From Acinetobacter johnsonii CIP 64.6 (lineage in GTDB: Bacteria > Pseudomonadota > Gammaproteobacteria > Pseudomonadales > Moraxellaceae), in assembly GCF_000368045.1 (NCBI RefSeq), contig NZ_KB849234.1, forward strand, positions 1 through 64,000: 64,000 nucleotides of DNA. The letters are read 5' to 3'. Positions 1-12,078 of this stretch are shown in pieces. The translations under genes were made by a program, and so were the position numbers. The notes beneath the pieces were generated by a model. That model saw nothing but the letters and a program-made list of their open reading frames with translations. It ran no database searches and had not been told where the DNA came from. Positions within the stretch are counted from its first letter, which is position 1. Each line of letters starts with the position of its first letter.

Positions 1-2717
<2,717 letters not shown>

Positions 2718-3152
2718 TATACAACCCCAAACAGTCGCTAATCCCTACAAGTAGGATATTGCGTCGCGAACTTAATCGCTACAGTTGGAGCCTTGTAGAT
2801 TTAACTACGTACAGCTTCAATTCAATTCACATACCAAAACGCTTGATTCAGTTAATTTCGCTAGTAACTCATTTCTTCAACCTTCATCAATCAGTAATAA
2901 ATCACTGTTAATGTCAATCTTAAAAACGAGTATGAACAAATTATTTCAACTCAAATATATTCTGTTAATGATTTTTCCAGCCTTCGTCAGGTCAGGAAAC
3001 TGTGATAAATCACAGAAGTTAATAAAATGTAAACCAATATCTACTTCTTACTAATTTCTGTAATCCAACCTATCTGCGCGAAGCATAGCTTCTTGCTTAA
3101 ATTTCAAGGAAAAGCCTTAAAGCAGTGCTTTAAGTTTTCTATTCTTAAAATT
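2718..3152 (-). other. 23S/tRNA-Ala internal transcribed spacer
   Basis: This 435-nt AT-rich spacer lies between tRNA-Ala and 23S and is transcribed with the operon. It contains a perfect short hairpin CTGTGAT-AA-ATCACAG at 3000-3015. One arm of the pre-23S processing stem should lie next to 2717, but its partner is beyond position 1, so I cannot verify it. No coding gene is convincing here. Confidence 0.8.
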
Positions 3153-3228
3153 TGGTGGAGACTAGGAGAGTCGAACTCCTGACCTCCTGCGTGCAAAGCA
3201 GGCGCTCTACCAACTAAGCTAAGTCCCC
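3153..3228 (-). tRNA. tRNA-Ala (anticodon TGC)
   Basis: The 76-nt minus-strand sequence begins GGGGACTTAGC and ends with an encoded CCA. It folds as a cloverleaf with the anticodon loop CTTTGCACG (TGC, Ala) and the T-loop GTTCGACTC. It sits in the 16S-23S spacer beside tRNA-Ile, the usual pair in gammaproteobacterial rRNA operons. Confidence 0.98.
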
Positions 3229-3296
3229 AGCTTATCAATAAGTCAATGTCTCTGTTTTTCTGTATTCAGCATTTAACAATGCTTGTTAGTCAGATT

Positions 3297-3373
<77 letters not shown>

Positions 3374-3389
3374 TCAGATACATCGTCAT

Positions 3390-3416
3390 GAAGAACAACT
3401 TGTTGTGGATTCTTAC
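3390..3416 (-). other. pre-16S processing stem, 3' arm
   Basis: On the plus strand this reads GAAGAACAACTTGTTGTGG followed by ATTCTTAC. It is the near-perfect reverse complement of 5093-5118, on the other side of 16S. In the primary transcript the two arms would pair and loop out 16S, as in the RNase III stalk of E. coli pre-16S rRNA. Confidence 0.75.
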
Positions 3417-3434
3417 CAATCGTCAATCTTTCGT

Positions 3435-4973
<1,539 letters not shown>

Positions 4974-5092
4974 AATCATTAGTAGCTTATGGCTACAAAT
5001 CTTGGCTCATCAATTTTCTGACAAATATTTCTCAAATAAACTTCGAGTAATTCTTACCATCAATCAATGAAATATTTTCGATCGATCAATCA

Positions 5093-5118
5093 GTAAAAAT
5101 CCACACAAGTTGTTCTTC
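5093..5118 (-). other. pre-16S processing stem, 5' arm
   Basis: On the plus strand this reads GTAAAAATCCACACAAG followed by TTGTTCTTC. It is complementary to 3390-3416 apart from a small bulge. Together the arms form the stalk expected for RNase III release of the 17S precursor. Confidence 0.75.
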
Positions 5119-5137
5119 ATAATCTCTTAATGATCTT

Positions 5138-5221
5138 CTTGCTGATTCGTCATCAGCAAGCTAGGTCGGCTATACTACTCTCTTTCAAGAAGAAGTCAAC
5201 TGGTTTTGTTAATTATTTTTG
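5138..5221 (-). promoter_or_regulatory. rRNA operon promoter with UP-like element and boxB-like hairpin
   Basis: On the minus strand the -35 TTGACT (5194-5199) and the -10 TAGTAT (5172-5177) are 16 bp apart. They are followed by a GC-rich discriminator (GCCGACC), as expected for a stringently controlled rRNA promoter. An A/T-rich UP-like tract lies just upstream (plus positions about 5204-5221). Near the predicted start, at about 5165, is a perfect hairpin CTTGCTGAT-loop-ATCAGCAAG (5138-5160) that resembles a boxB antitermination hairpin. Positions 5222-5520 hold nothing else clear apart from the AGTTCCGGAACT palindrome just upstream of mlaA. Confidence 0.75.
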
Positions 5222-5520
5222 AACTTATTCAAGACTTCCAGATTCTACCGCTTGGGCTAAATCCTTGTTTCTCAACAAGTTTTAATCAACATCACCGCCG
5301 ATGGATGTGCATTCTACAGCATTTCCAACCCAACACAACCCCCTTTACTCAATTATTTATAAAAAAACTTCTACCTGTTTATTTATTCAGCAAAATGTCG
5401 CTTTTTTACTAACATTTCTTAAAATTTGATTTAACAATGAGCAATAAAGAGCTGTTAAGATAGTTAAAAGATTATTTTTTTAATTCACCTGCTGATTATA
5501 AAGTTCCGGAACTCTTTTAT

Positions 5521-6423
5521 ATGCAACACATTCGCCACTTATGTGCTGGTCTACTCTTTGTAGGCTTTACAACATTTGCATTTGCTGAAGATGTAGCGCC
5601 TACAGCTGCCAGCGAAATAGATACCAGTGCTGATCCGCAAACAGCTCAATCTTCTTCGCTTAAAGAATTAAAGAATATTAAAGCAAAAGATTTAAAAGTA
5701 GATGCCAATGCAGCACAACCTGATAATGTAAAAGATCCGCTTCAACCTTTAAATAGACAAATTTTTGCCGTCAATGATGCTTTAGACCGTGCGATCGTTC
5801 GCCCAATTGCGGTGCAATATAAAGAAAAGATCCCTTCACCAATTCGTGACTCTTATAGTGGCTTCCGTAAAAACCTAGGTGAACCCTGGAATGCGGTAAA
5901 CCAACTTATACAAGGTCGTCCCGGCCGTGCCGCAAAAACTTTAGGTCGATTTACCATTAATACGGTAACTACTTTAGGTTTTGCAGATCCTGCTTCGCGC
6001 TTGGGTTTAGAAACTGAAGATGAAAACTTTGGTACGACTCTTGGCTATTGGGGTGTTCCATCTGGCCCATACCTCGTGCTTCCTGTTTTTGGACCAAGTA
6101 CTTTCCGTGATGGTTTTGGCTTAGTGGTCGATGGCTATGCACGCCCACAGAGATACGTTTTAGAAAATGAAGAAGGCTTATATTGGGCTGAACAAACATT
6201 ACGTGGTATTGATGTGCGATCACAACTGATTGATATTGAGGGTGCGATTCAAGGCGACAAATATTCCTCAATTCGTGATATTTATTTACAACGTAAAAAC
6301 TTCATTATTGCTGAGAAAAAAGGCCAAGAAGCGGAAGGAATGTTCATTGATGATGTCAGTGATGATGATTCTTCTAGCTCTCCATCAACCAATGAATCGC
6401 ATCAAATGTTAGATACGGAATAA
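5521..6423 (+). CDS. mlaA: MlaA/VacJ-family phospholipid-transport protein
   Basis: The 300-aa protein is the outer-membrane component of the Mla system, which removes mislocalised phospholipids from the outer leaflet (family knowledge). The VacJ/MlaA domain runs from about residue 70 to 260. It starts at DPLQPLNRQIFAVNDALDR and contains the NLGEPWNAVNQLIQG and FGTTLGYWGVPSGPYLVLP motifs. The N-terminus is a signal peptide ending AFA/ED. Oddly there is no lipobox cysteine at the cleavage point (the only early Cys is residue 8), although MlaA is normally a lipoprotein. No alternative upstream start is visible. The tail is Ser/Asp-rich. Other mla genes are not in this window. Confidence 0.93.
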   Translation: MQHIRHLCAGLLFVGFTTFAFAEDVAPTAASEIDTSADPQTAQSSSLKELKNIKAKDLKVDANAAQPDNVKDPLQPLNRQIFAVNDALDRAIVRPIAVQYKEKIPSPIRDSYSGFRKNLGEPWNAVNQLIQGRPGRAAKTLGRFTINTVTTLGFADPASRLGLETEDENFGTTLGYWGVPSGPYLVLPVFGPSTFRDGFGLVVDGYARPQRYVLENEEGLYWAEQTLRGIDVRSQLIDIEGAIQGDKYSSIRDIYLQRKNFIIAEKKGQEAEGMFIDDVSDDDSSSSPSTNESHQMLDTE

Positions 6424-6433
6424 CAATGTATTG

Positions 6434-6466
6434 CAGCTAGAGTTGAATTTTTTTTCTCTAGCTGTA
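6434..6466 (+). terminator. intrinsic terminator-like hairpin after mlaA
   Basis: A 9-bp perfect stem CAGCTAGAG / CTCTAGCTG (6434-6442 and 6456-6464) has a T-rich loop and is followed by TAATTTGCTT. The weak T-tract makes it an imperfect terminator. Confidence 0.5.
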
Positions 6467-6521
6467 ATTTGCTTGTTATAGTAAAGCAATAGCTTAATGC
6501 TAAGGATAAGCCATTTTTTTT

Positions 6522-7490
6522 ATGTATTTCATTCAACCCTCTCGCCATATTCCATATTTAGAACAGGTGCTAGACACACTACCAAGTGTGCAAATGATTC
6601 GCATAGAAGACATTGATCTTTATGACCCGACTATTATTGCTATTGCTGATATCCAAGATTATTTAGATTATAAATGGACACTGCCTACCATTGTCCTTGC
6701 CTTTGAAAATGAAGGTAGTGCTTTAGCCCAAGCTTGGGAATTAGGTGCTTTAGCAGGTTGGATGTGGAATAAACTGCCCAGTAACCCACAGCAATCCTTA
6801 CTCAAAATTGATGCTCAATATAAGCGTAATCAAGACAGTCGCGATCTGCCTTCCGCAGCAGAGTTACAAAAGCGACTTTTACCAAACCCTATAGAACTCC
6901 AAAACTACACCGTTGAAACGTTTTTTCAGCCTTCTGCTTATTTGTCTGGAGACTGGTTTGATTATTGGAAAATTAGCGATAAAGAAGTGATGTTCTATTT
7001 GGCTGATGTATCTGGTCATGGGGTCACCAGTAGCTTATTAACCTCTTGGATGGCAGCTTTTCATGGTCGTGCCAAAACACCGCGCGAACTCATTAAGAAA
7101 CTCAATGGCATGTTGGTTCAAGAGAATATTGAAAAGCACATCACCATGATTGCAGGGATTTTAAACCTCGAAACACATCAACTTCGTTGGTCGAGTGCAG
7201 GACATTACCCCCCCGCAATTATCTTCGAGCCGAATCAAGCTCCTAAAATATTACATACCAGTAGTTTTCCTCTGGGCCTTACTGAAGAACTGGAAGTTGA
7301 AGAGCATGAATGTGTGCTCAACCGCCATGCCCGCTTCATTATTTGTTCCGATGGCGCACTCGAACCCTTCAATGGCGGACTGAATGATCAGTTCACACAA
7401 TTGGTCTATCATTTGCAAAATCAATCCTTTGAAGCACCAGAGCATGTTGCAGACGATATTGCCATTTTAAGTTTACGTCGAATGAATTAA
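6522..7490 (+). CDS. gigA: GigA-like PP2C/SpoIIE-type serine phosphatase
   Basis: The 322-aa protein has an N-terminal region (about 1-105) resembling a degenerate receiver domain, then a SpoIIE/RsbU-type PP2C phosphatase. The metal-binding motifs are visible: SGDWFDYW, ADVSGHGVTSS, SSAGHYPP and CSDGALE. The adjacent STAS-domain gene is its likely substrate. The pair matches GigA/GigB of A. baumannii, reported to control antibiotic resistance, stress response and virulence through the nitrogen-PTS. It lacks the switch-kinase partner typical of RsbU systems. An NPr gene is 38 kb away in this window. The assignment rests on domain order and neighbourhood. Confidence 0.88.
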   Translation: MYFIQPSRHIPYLEQVLDTLPSVQMIRIEDIDLYDPTIIAIADIQDYLDYKWTLPTIVLAFENEGSALAQAWELGALAGWMWNKLPSNPQQSLLKIDAQYKRNQDSRDLPSAAELQKRLLPNPIELQNYTVETFFQPSAYLSGDWFDYWKISDKEVMFYLADVSGHGVTSSLLTSWMAAFHGRAKTPRELIKKLNGMLVQENIEKHITMIAGILNLETHQLRWSSAGHYPPAIIFEPNQAPKILHTSSFPLGLTEELEVEEHECVLNRHARFIICSDGALEPFNGGLNDQFTQLVYHLQNQSFEAPEHVADDIAILSLRRMN

Positions 7491-7543
7491 TCAAATTATC
7501 AATAACTTATTACAATATCCTATCTTCTAAGACTGTTAGATAC

Positions 7544-7572
7544 TTGAGTAAGTATTTGCCCTATGGGATAAT
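7544..7572 (+). promoter_or_regulatory. candidate sigma-70 promoter for gigB
   Basis: TTGAGT (7544-7549) and GATAAT (7567-7572) are separated by exactly 17 bp, about 30 bp before the gigB ATG. This would let gigB be expressed independently of gigA, from which it is separated by 112 bp. Confidence 0.45.
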
Positions 7573-7602
7573 TTCCTATCCTTCTCTGCAAATGGCATTT
7601 AT

Positions 7603-8124
7603 ATGTCAACAGGTCATGTTGAATATGCAAGCTTGAATGGAACGCATATTTTTAAGCTTATTGGCGAAGTGCGTGCCCAATCTTGTATCAGTCTAGACAA
7701 ACTTTTAAACCGTATTGAACAACAGTCAAATGTTGTTGGTGCAATCGTAGATTTAACCCAAACTACATTCATCGACAGCACTGTGTTAGGCATTTTGGCA
7801 AAGTTAGGCTTAAAGCTTAAACAGATCCATAATATCCAAGCTGTCATGTTGTCCACCAACTCTGATATCACTACCTTAGCCAACAGTATGGGGCTAGGGC
7901 AGGTTTTTGTGATTTTAAACTACTGTGGCGATCCCAATGTCTGTACCCTCGAACTGATGGAAGAGCACATTACACATCGTAATATGTTAAACACCGTACT
8001 AGATGCACATAAAACTTTGATGGAACTGAATCAAAGTAATCAAAATATGTTTGAACCTTTGGTCAAACAGTTGCAAAAAGAACAAGACAGCCTCGATCAA
8101 GTGTCACAGCAACAAAACGCATAA
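7603..8124 (+). CDS. gigB: GigB-like STAS-domain anti-anti-sigma factor-type protein
   Basis: The 173-aa protein has an N-terminal STAS domain (about 1-110) of the anti-sigma-factor-antagonist type. The expected phospho-serine lies in the TFIDSTVLGILAKLG segment. A longer polar C-terminal extension (about 115-173) is rich in Gln and Asn. It follows gigA on the same strand. In A. baumannii GigA is reported to dephosphorylate GigB, which connects to NPr of the PTS-Ntr. No cognate sigma or anti-sigma factor is adjacent, so the output is probably through the PTS rather than a partner switch (inference). Confidence 0.86.
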   Translation: MSTGHVEYASLNGTHIFKLIGEVRAQSCISLDKLLNRIEQQSNVVGAIVDLTQTTFIDSTVLGILAKLGLKLKQIHNIQAVMLSTNSDITTLANSMGLGQVFVILNYCGDPNVCTLELMEEHITHRNMLNTVLDAHKTLMELNQSNQNMFEPLVKQLQKEQDSLDQVSQQQNA

Positions 8125-8147
8125 CAACAAATTTTGTAGGCCCATTT

Positions 8148-8972
8148 ATGACTTTACTTTCTGTTGTACAGATGAACTCTCAAAATGACATTGAAGCAAA
8201 CTTTCTTGTCATTGAGTCTCTCATTCAACAAAGTAAAGCAAATGGTGCTGAACTTATTGTGTTCCCCGAAAACTTCGTTTGTTTTGCCGCAGGCAAACAA
8301 CGTGAGACCGCAGCACAGTTTGAAGACATTCAAAAGCGTTTAGAAAATCTTGCTCATCAATATCAGATCTGGATCGTCGCGGGTACTCTCCCATGCCCGT
8401 TCCGTCCAGATGGTTCTGTTATTGAGGATGGTCGTGTTCGTACAGTCAGTCTTTGCATTAGCCCTGAACGTACTGAAGCACGTTATGACAAAATTCATTT
8501 GTTTGACGTACAAGTTGGCGATGCTGTGGGTGGCTACCAAGAATCGAAGTTTTTTGAACCTGGTACAGATGTCGTTGTGGCAAAAACACCTTTTGGTAAT
8601 ATTGGCTTAATGGTTTGCTATGACTTACGCTTTCCTGAATTGGCTTTAACTTTACGCGCGCGTGGTGCAAATATTTTGACTGCTCCTGCTGCATTTACCT
8701 ACACTACGGGGCAAATGCACTGGCAGTTATTATTACAAGCCCGTGCGATGGATAGCCAAAGCATCGTGTTAGGCGCAGCGCAACAAGGCTGGCATGGTGA
8801 AAAAAGACAGACTTGGGGACATGCAGCAGCAACCAATAGCCGTGGTCAAGTTTTGGATTTGATTCTTAACCCGGGCGCACAGTTGATTACGGTTCCTTTT
8901 GACTTGGCGGAACAAGCTCAAATCCGTGAAAGCATGCCGTTAATGCTACACCGAAAATTAGTGCAATTTTAA
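8148..8972 (+). CDS. carbon-nitrogen hydrolase (nitrilase superfamily, Nit1/YbeM-like)
   Basis: The 274-aa protein has the Glu-Lys-Cys catalytic triad of the nitrilase superfamily: Glu in VFPENFVCF, Lys in RYDKIHLFD and Cys in GLMVCYDLRFPE. The spacing and the AMDSQSIVLGAAQ segment fit the Nit1/deaminated glutathione amidase branch. The usual role is repair hydrolysis of deaminated glutathione, but the substrate cannot be fixed from sequence. It starts 23 bp after gigB and may be co-transcribed with it. In the family it acts in the cytoplasm. Confidence 0.88.
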   Translation: MTLLSVVQMNSQNDIEANFLVIESLIQQSKANGAELIVFPENFVCFAAGKQRETAAQFEDIQKRLENLAHQYQIWIVAGTLPCPFRPDGSVIEDGRVRTVSLCISPERTEARYDKIHLFDVQVGDAVGGYQESKFFEPGTDVVVAKTPFGNIGLMVCYDLRFPELALTLRARGANILTAPAAFTYTTGQMHWQLLLQARAMDSQSIVLGAAQQGWHGEKRQTWGHAAATNSRGQVLDLILNPGAQLITVPFDLAEQAQIRESMPLMLHRKLVQF

Positions 8973-9314
8973 TCAAACCGCGATCATTTAAAATAACGTC
9001 AGTCTTCTCACAAAAACTTCATATTGATTTGCTGCTCTTGCATTGAGTAGCTCTAACTCTCATAAAATACATGACTCTATTTATCTTTAAAAATTAATAA
9101 TCCCTCGAATCACTCTCAGTTTTCATTCGCATCGACAAGCCCCGATTGCGAATGTTAAAAAAACAATAATAGGCATTCATATCATTGATTTTTAATAGAC
9201 TAAACCCTCAATTTAAACGCAAGCATTCTCTGTATAAATTTACAAAAACACTGCTTATTCTTTCTGTAATTTAGGACAGGATAAGAACTCAAATACAATA
9301 TTCAGGGAATCACA
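8973..9314. other. gene-free interval between amidohydrolase and ohr
   Basis: This 342-bp AT-rich interval has no credible ORF. The one clear structure is an imperfect hairpin at 9124-9154, CATTCGCATCG / CGATTGCGAATG, with an 8-nt loop and no T-tract. A weak TATAAA box lies at 9233-9238. No ohrR gene is adjacent. Confidence 0.6.
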
Positions 9315-9740
9315 ATGTCTTTAGAAAAAGTAGTTTATACAGCACATGCTAAAGCGACAGGTGGCCGTGATGGTCGCGCAACCTCTTCTGATGGAATTTT
9401 AGATGTAAAACTCACCGTTCCTAAAGAAATGGGCGGCGCAGGTGGTGGAACGAACCCTGAACAGCTTTTTGCCGCAGGTTATTCTGCATGTTTTCTAGGT
9501 GCAATGAAGTTTGTTGCTAACCGTGACCAATTAAAAATTACACCTGATGTTTATATCGAAGGTGATGTAGGTATTGGCCCGATTCCAACAGGTTTTGGTA
9601 TTCAAGTGACCTTGAACATTCACTTAGAAGGTTTAGATCAAGCAGAAGCGCAAAAATTAGTGGATGCAGCACATATTGTTTGCCCTTATTCAAATGCAAC
9701 ACGTGGCAATATTGATGTGACATTGAATGTAATTGTTTAA
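9315..9740 (+). CDS. ohr: organic hydroperoxide resistance protein Ohr
   Basis: The 141-aa OsmC/Ohr-family thiol peroxidase reduces organic hydroperoxides in the cytoplasm using lipoylated partners (family knowledge). The two redox cysteines are in AAGYSACFLGAM (about residue 60) and IVCPYSNATRGN (about 123). The TGGRDGRATSSDG motif is also present. Length and motifs are fully typical. The ohrR regulator often found beside ohr is absent, so regulation must come from elsewhere or differ. Confidence 0.95.
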   Translation: MSLEKVVYTAHAKATGGRDGRATSSDGILDVKLTVPKEMGGAGGGTNPEQLFAAGYSACFLGAMKFVANRDQLKITPDVYIEGDVGIGPIPTGFGIQVTLNIHLEGLDQAEAQKLVDAAHIVCPYSNATRGNIDVTLNVIV

Positions 9741-9750
9741 GTCATCTCTT

Positions 9751-9778
9751 CTATCCTAAAGTCATAGCTTTGGGATAG
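9751..9778. terminator. hairpin between convergent ohr and secreted-protein genes
   Basis: CTATCCTAAAG and CTTTGGGATAG (9751-9761 and 9768-9778) form an 11-bp stem with one mismatch and a 6-nt loop between convergent genes. There is no strong T-tract. It is a plausible bidirectional terminator. Confidence 0.5.
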
Positions 9779-9783
9779 AGATT

Positions 9784-10362
9784 TCATAACTTACAAGGGT
9801 TTAGAAATATCTTTTTAAATTTCTTTTGATCATCGATTTCATCTGCCAGCAAAATCAAATTTCCTTTTTGATCAAAATAAGAAGTGCCTTGGAACACAGT
9901 GTATTGGGCAATATCAAAAATAGGGACATTTTGAAAAATAGGGTGCTGAGTACTGATCAAAGTATGTCTTTTTTTCGAATTTAATTGGCGAGCTGTGATT
10001 TTATTGTGTTTAGAATCAGTTTCAATTAAACAATTACTCTTCGTATCAATAGCGATAAATTCTTGAGTCGCATCATCTTCTTGTTTATTTCTCGATAGAA
10101 AACTATGAGCTTGACATGGGCTACCACATGACATTTGAACATGATAATAACTTTGATTTAAACGCTCAATGTTTGGTGATTTCATACCGCCATAAACTTT
10201 TTCCTTCTTGCCATTGGTATTTCTAATGACATCACATGACCACTCCATTTCATCATGGCATTTTTTATTAACATTAAAAGTTTCATCTTTTGCAAAACTG
10301 AGAGGAGTAAAAAATACTATACCACTCAGCACACCAAACAAGGCTAAGGATTTATTCATCAT
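9784..10362 (-). CDS. hypothetical secreted cysteine-containing protein
   Basis: The protein of about 192 aa has a clear signal peptide (MMNKSLALFGVLSG... ending LSFA/KDE), so the product is probably periplasmic or secreted. The mature part has five cysteines (KKCHDEMEWSCDV, SCGSPCQ, SNCLI) plus a C-terminal NPCKL, which suggests disulfides. I do not recognise a family. The start is chosen at the MM pair (10360-10362), which has AAAGAA eight or so bases upstream. Longer in-frame starts at 10383 or 10419 would place extra residues before the signal peptide. It is transcribed towards ohr and lies downstream of nothing obvious. Confidence 0.7.
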   Translation of the reverse strand: MMNKSLALFGVLSGIVFFTPLSFAKDETFNVNKKCHDEMEWSCDVIRNTNGKKEKVYGGMKSPNIERLNQSYYHVQMSCGSPCQAHSFLSRNKQEDDATQEFIAIDTKSNCLIETDSKHNKITARQLNSKKRHTLISTQHPIFQNVPIFDIAQYTVFQGTSYFDQKGNLILLADEIDDQKKFKKIFLNPCKL

Positions 10363-10485
10363 TATAAAGTTCTTTATTTTCATTCTAAAAGTAAAACGGG
10401 CGCTGCCATACAAACACATCAGGTAATTTCAGGATAATACAACTACACGCATAACCCGTATCCACTACTCAGTATTCGACTGATA

Positions 10486-11973
10486 TTATTCAGCCGCTTC
10501 ATTGGTCACACGTAATACTTCTTCCAGTGTGGTTTTCCCCGCCAACACTTTACGCAAACCATCATCACGAATAGAGCCAGAGTGTTGGCGTGCATAACTT
10601 TCCAATTCATATTCAGCGGCATTGCCATGAACTAAACGGCGCATCTGATCGTCCACAGCAACAATTTCATAAATTGCCGTCCGCCCTGTAAAACCTGTAT
10701 GTGAACAACGTTCACAGCCATTCGGTTGAGGTAACTGAAGTTCTGTTTTTGGATTCAAATGCTGAAACAGATGTGTTTCAAAAGTATCGGCTTCATGCCA
10801 TGTCACACAGTGACTACATAAGGTTCGCACTAAACGCTGTGCAATGACACCAATCAAAGAACTCGACAGTAAAAATGGTTCAATGCCCATGTCTTTTAAA
10901 CGAGTGACCGCACCAATGGCCGTATTGGTATGCAGTGTAGATAAAACCAAATGCCCTGTGAGCGATGCTTGTACCGCAATTTCAGCCGTTTCCAAGTCAC
11001 GGATTTCACCCACCATTACTACATCAGGGTCTTGACGCAGCATGGCCTTTAAGGCTCTCGCAAAAGTCATATCGACTTTGGTGTTGACTTGTGTCTGTCC
11101 AATCCCTTCCAGTTGATATTCAATCGGGTCTTCTGCGGTCAAAATATTTTTCGATCCGTCATTGAGGTCTGAAAGCGCCGCATAAAGCGTTGTTGTTTTA
11201 CCCGAACCTGTCGGCCCTGTGACCAAAATAATGCCGTGTGGGCGATGCACCAATTGGGTTAAACGCTCATAGTCAGGTTTCAATAAGCCCAAATGTGTCA
11301 TGTTCAAACGACCAGCTTGTTTATCTAATAAACGCATCACCACACGCTCGCCATGTGATGATGGCAAAGTCGATACACGCACATCCACTTCACGACCGGC
11401 TAAACGCAGTGAAATACGCCCGTCTTGCGGAATCCGTTTTTCTGCAATATCCAGTTTTGCCATGACTTTAATACGAGACACCAACAGCGGTGCTAGTTCA
11501 CGGCGTGGCTGCACAATTTCACGTAATTGCCCATCGACACGTAAACGCACCGACAGTTTCTTTTCAAAGGCTTCAATATGAATATCGGATGCGCCAACAC
11601 GAATGGCTTCAGACAATAATGCATTAATCAAACGAACAATTGGGGCATCATCTTCTTGGTCCATCAGATCTTCAGCTTCAGGCACTTGGTCAGCTAAACT
11701 AAGTAAATCGGGATGATCTTCTAAACCAGCGGCCACTTGTTGTGATTCGCCACTGTCCCCTGCATAGCTACTGCTTAAAAGCTGATGAAATTCTTCATCA
11801 CTACACAGTTGATGTTGTGCTGCCACACCTAAAAAACGGCGTGCCTCTTGCAAAGCCAACAACGGGGTACTTTCACGGCGCACAATAAAGGCTTGATCAC
11901 CTTCATAACGCAGCAGCACACCATGACGCTTCGCAAAACTATAGGGAATTTGTAATTGTTTAAGCACTTGCAT
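10486..11973 (-). CDS. gspE: type II secretion system ATPase GspE
   Basis: The protein of about 495 aa is a secretion ATPase of the GspE/PulE/PilB superfamily, which powers the pseudopilus from the cytoplasmic face. An N-terminal domain (about 1-110) precedes the ATPase. Walker A is TGPTGSGKTTT near residue 254. The Asp box and Walker B (RQDPDVVMVGEIRDLETAE) and the His box (HLVLSTLHTNTA) follow. A tetracysteine zinc module (LCSHC...CERCSHTGFTG) is present. The start is placed at the ATG at 11973, because the longer frame to 12051 adds 26 residues of unlike sequence and gives an atypical length. Other gsp genes are not nearby, consistent with scattered T2SS genes in Acinetobacter. Confidence 0.9.
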   Translation of the reverse strand: MQVLKQLQIPYSFAKRHGVLLRYEGDQAFIVRRESTPLLALQEARRFLGVAAQHQLCSDEEFHQLLSSSYAGDSGESQQVAAGLEDHPDLLSLADQVPEAEDLMDQEDDAPIVRLINALLSEAIRVGASDIHIEAFEKKLSVRLRVDGQLREIVQPRRELAPLLVSRIKVMAKLDIAEKRIPQDGRISLRLAGREVDVRVSTLPSSHGERVVMRLLDKQAGRLNMTHLGLLKPDYERLTQLVHRPHGIILVTGPTGSGKTTTLYAALSDLNDGSKNILTAEDPIEYQLEGIGQTQVNTKVDMTFARALKAMLRQDPDVVMVGEIRDLETAEIAVQASLTGHLVLSTLHTNTAIGAVTRLKDMGIEPFLLSSSLIGVIAQRLVRTLCSHCVTWHEADTFETHLFQHLNPKTELQLPQPNGCERCSHTGFTGRTAIYEIVAVDDQMRRLVHGNAAEYELESYARQHSGSIRDDGLRKVLAGKTTLEEVLRVTNEAAE

Positions 11974-12078
11974 CTTAAAATTATAATAATGATGAAAAAT
12001 ATTATTTTGAGTGTACTCTAAGCATATGACAGCGTGAAGTCTGTTTTTCACTGATTTGCAATATAAGGAAATGTGCTG

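Noticed and set aside
5426..5461. TTGATT ... TAAGAT as the mlaA promoter
   Set aside because: The spacing is 24 bp, too long for a sigma-70 promoter.
11974..12051. N-terminal extension of gspE to 12051
   Set aside because: The extra 26 residues are unlike GspE and exceed the usual length. ATG 11973 fits.
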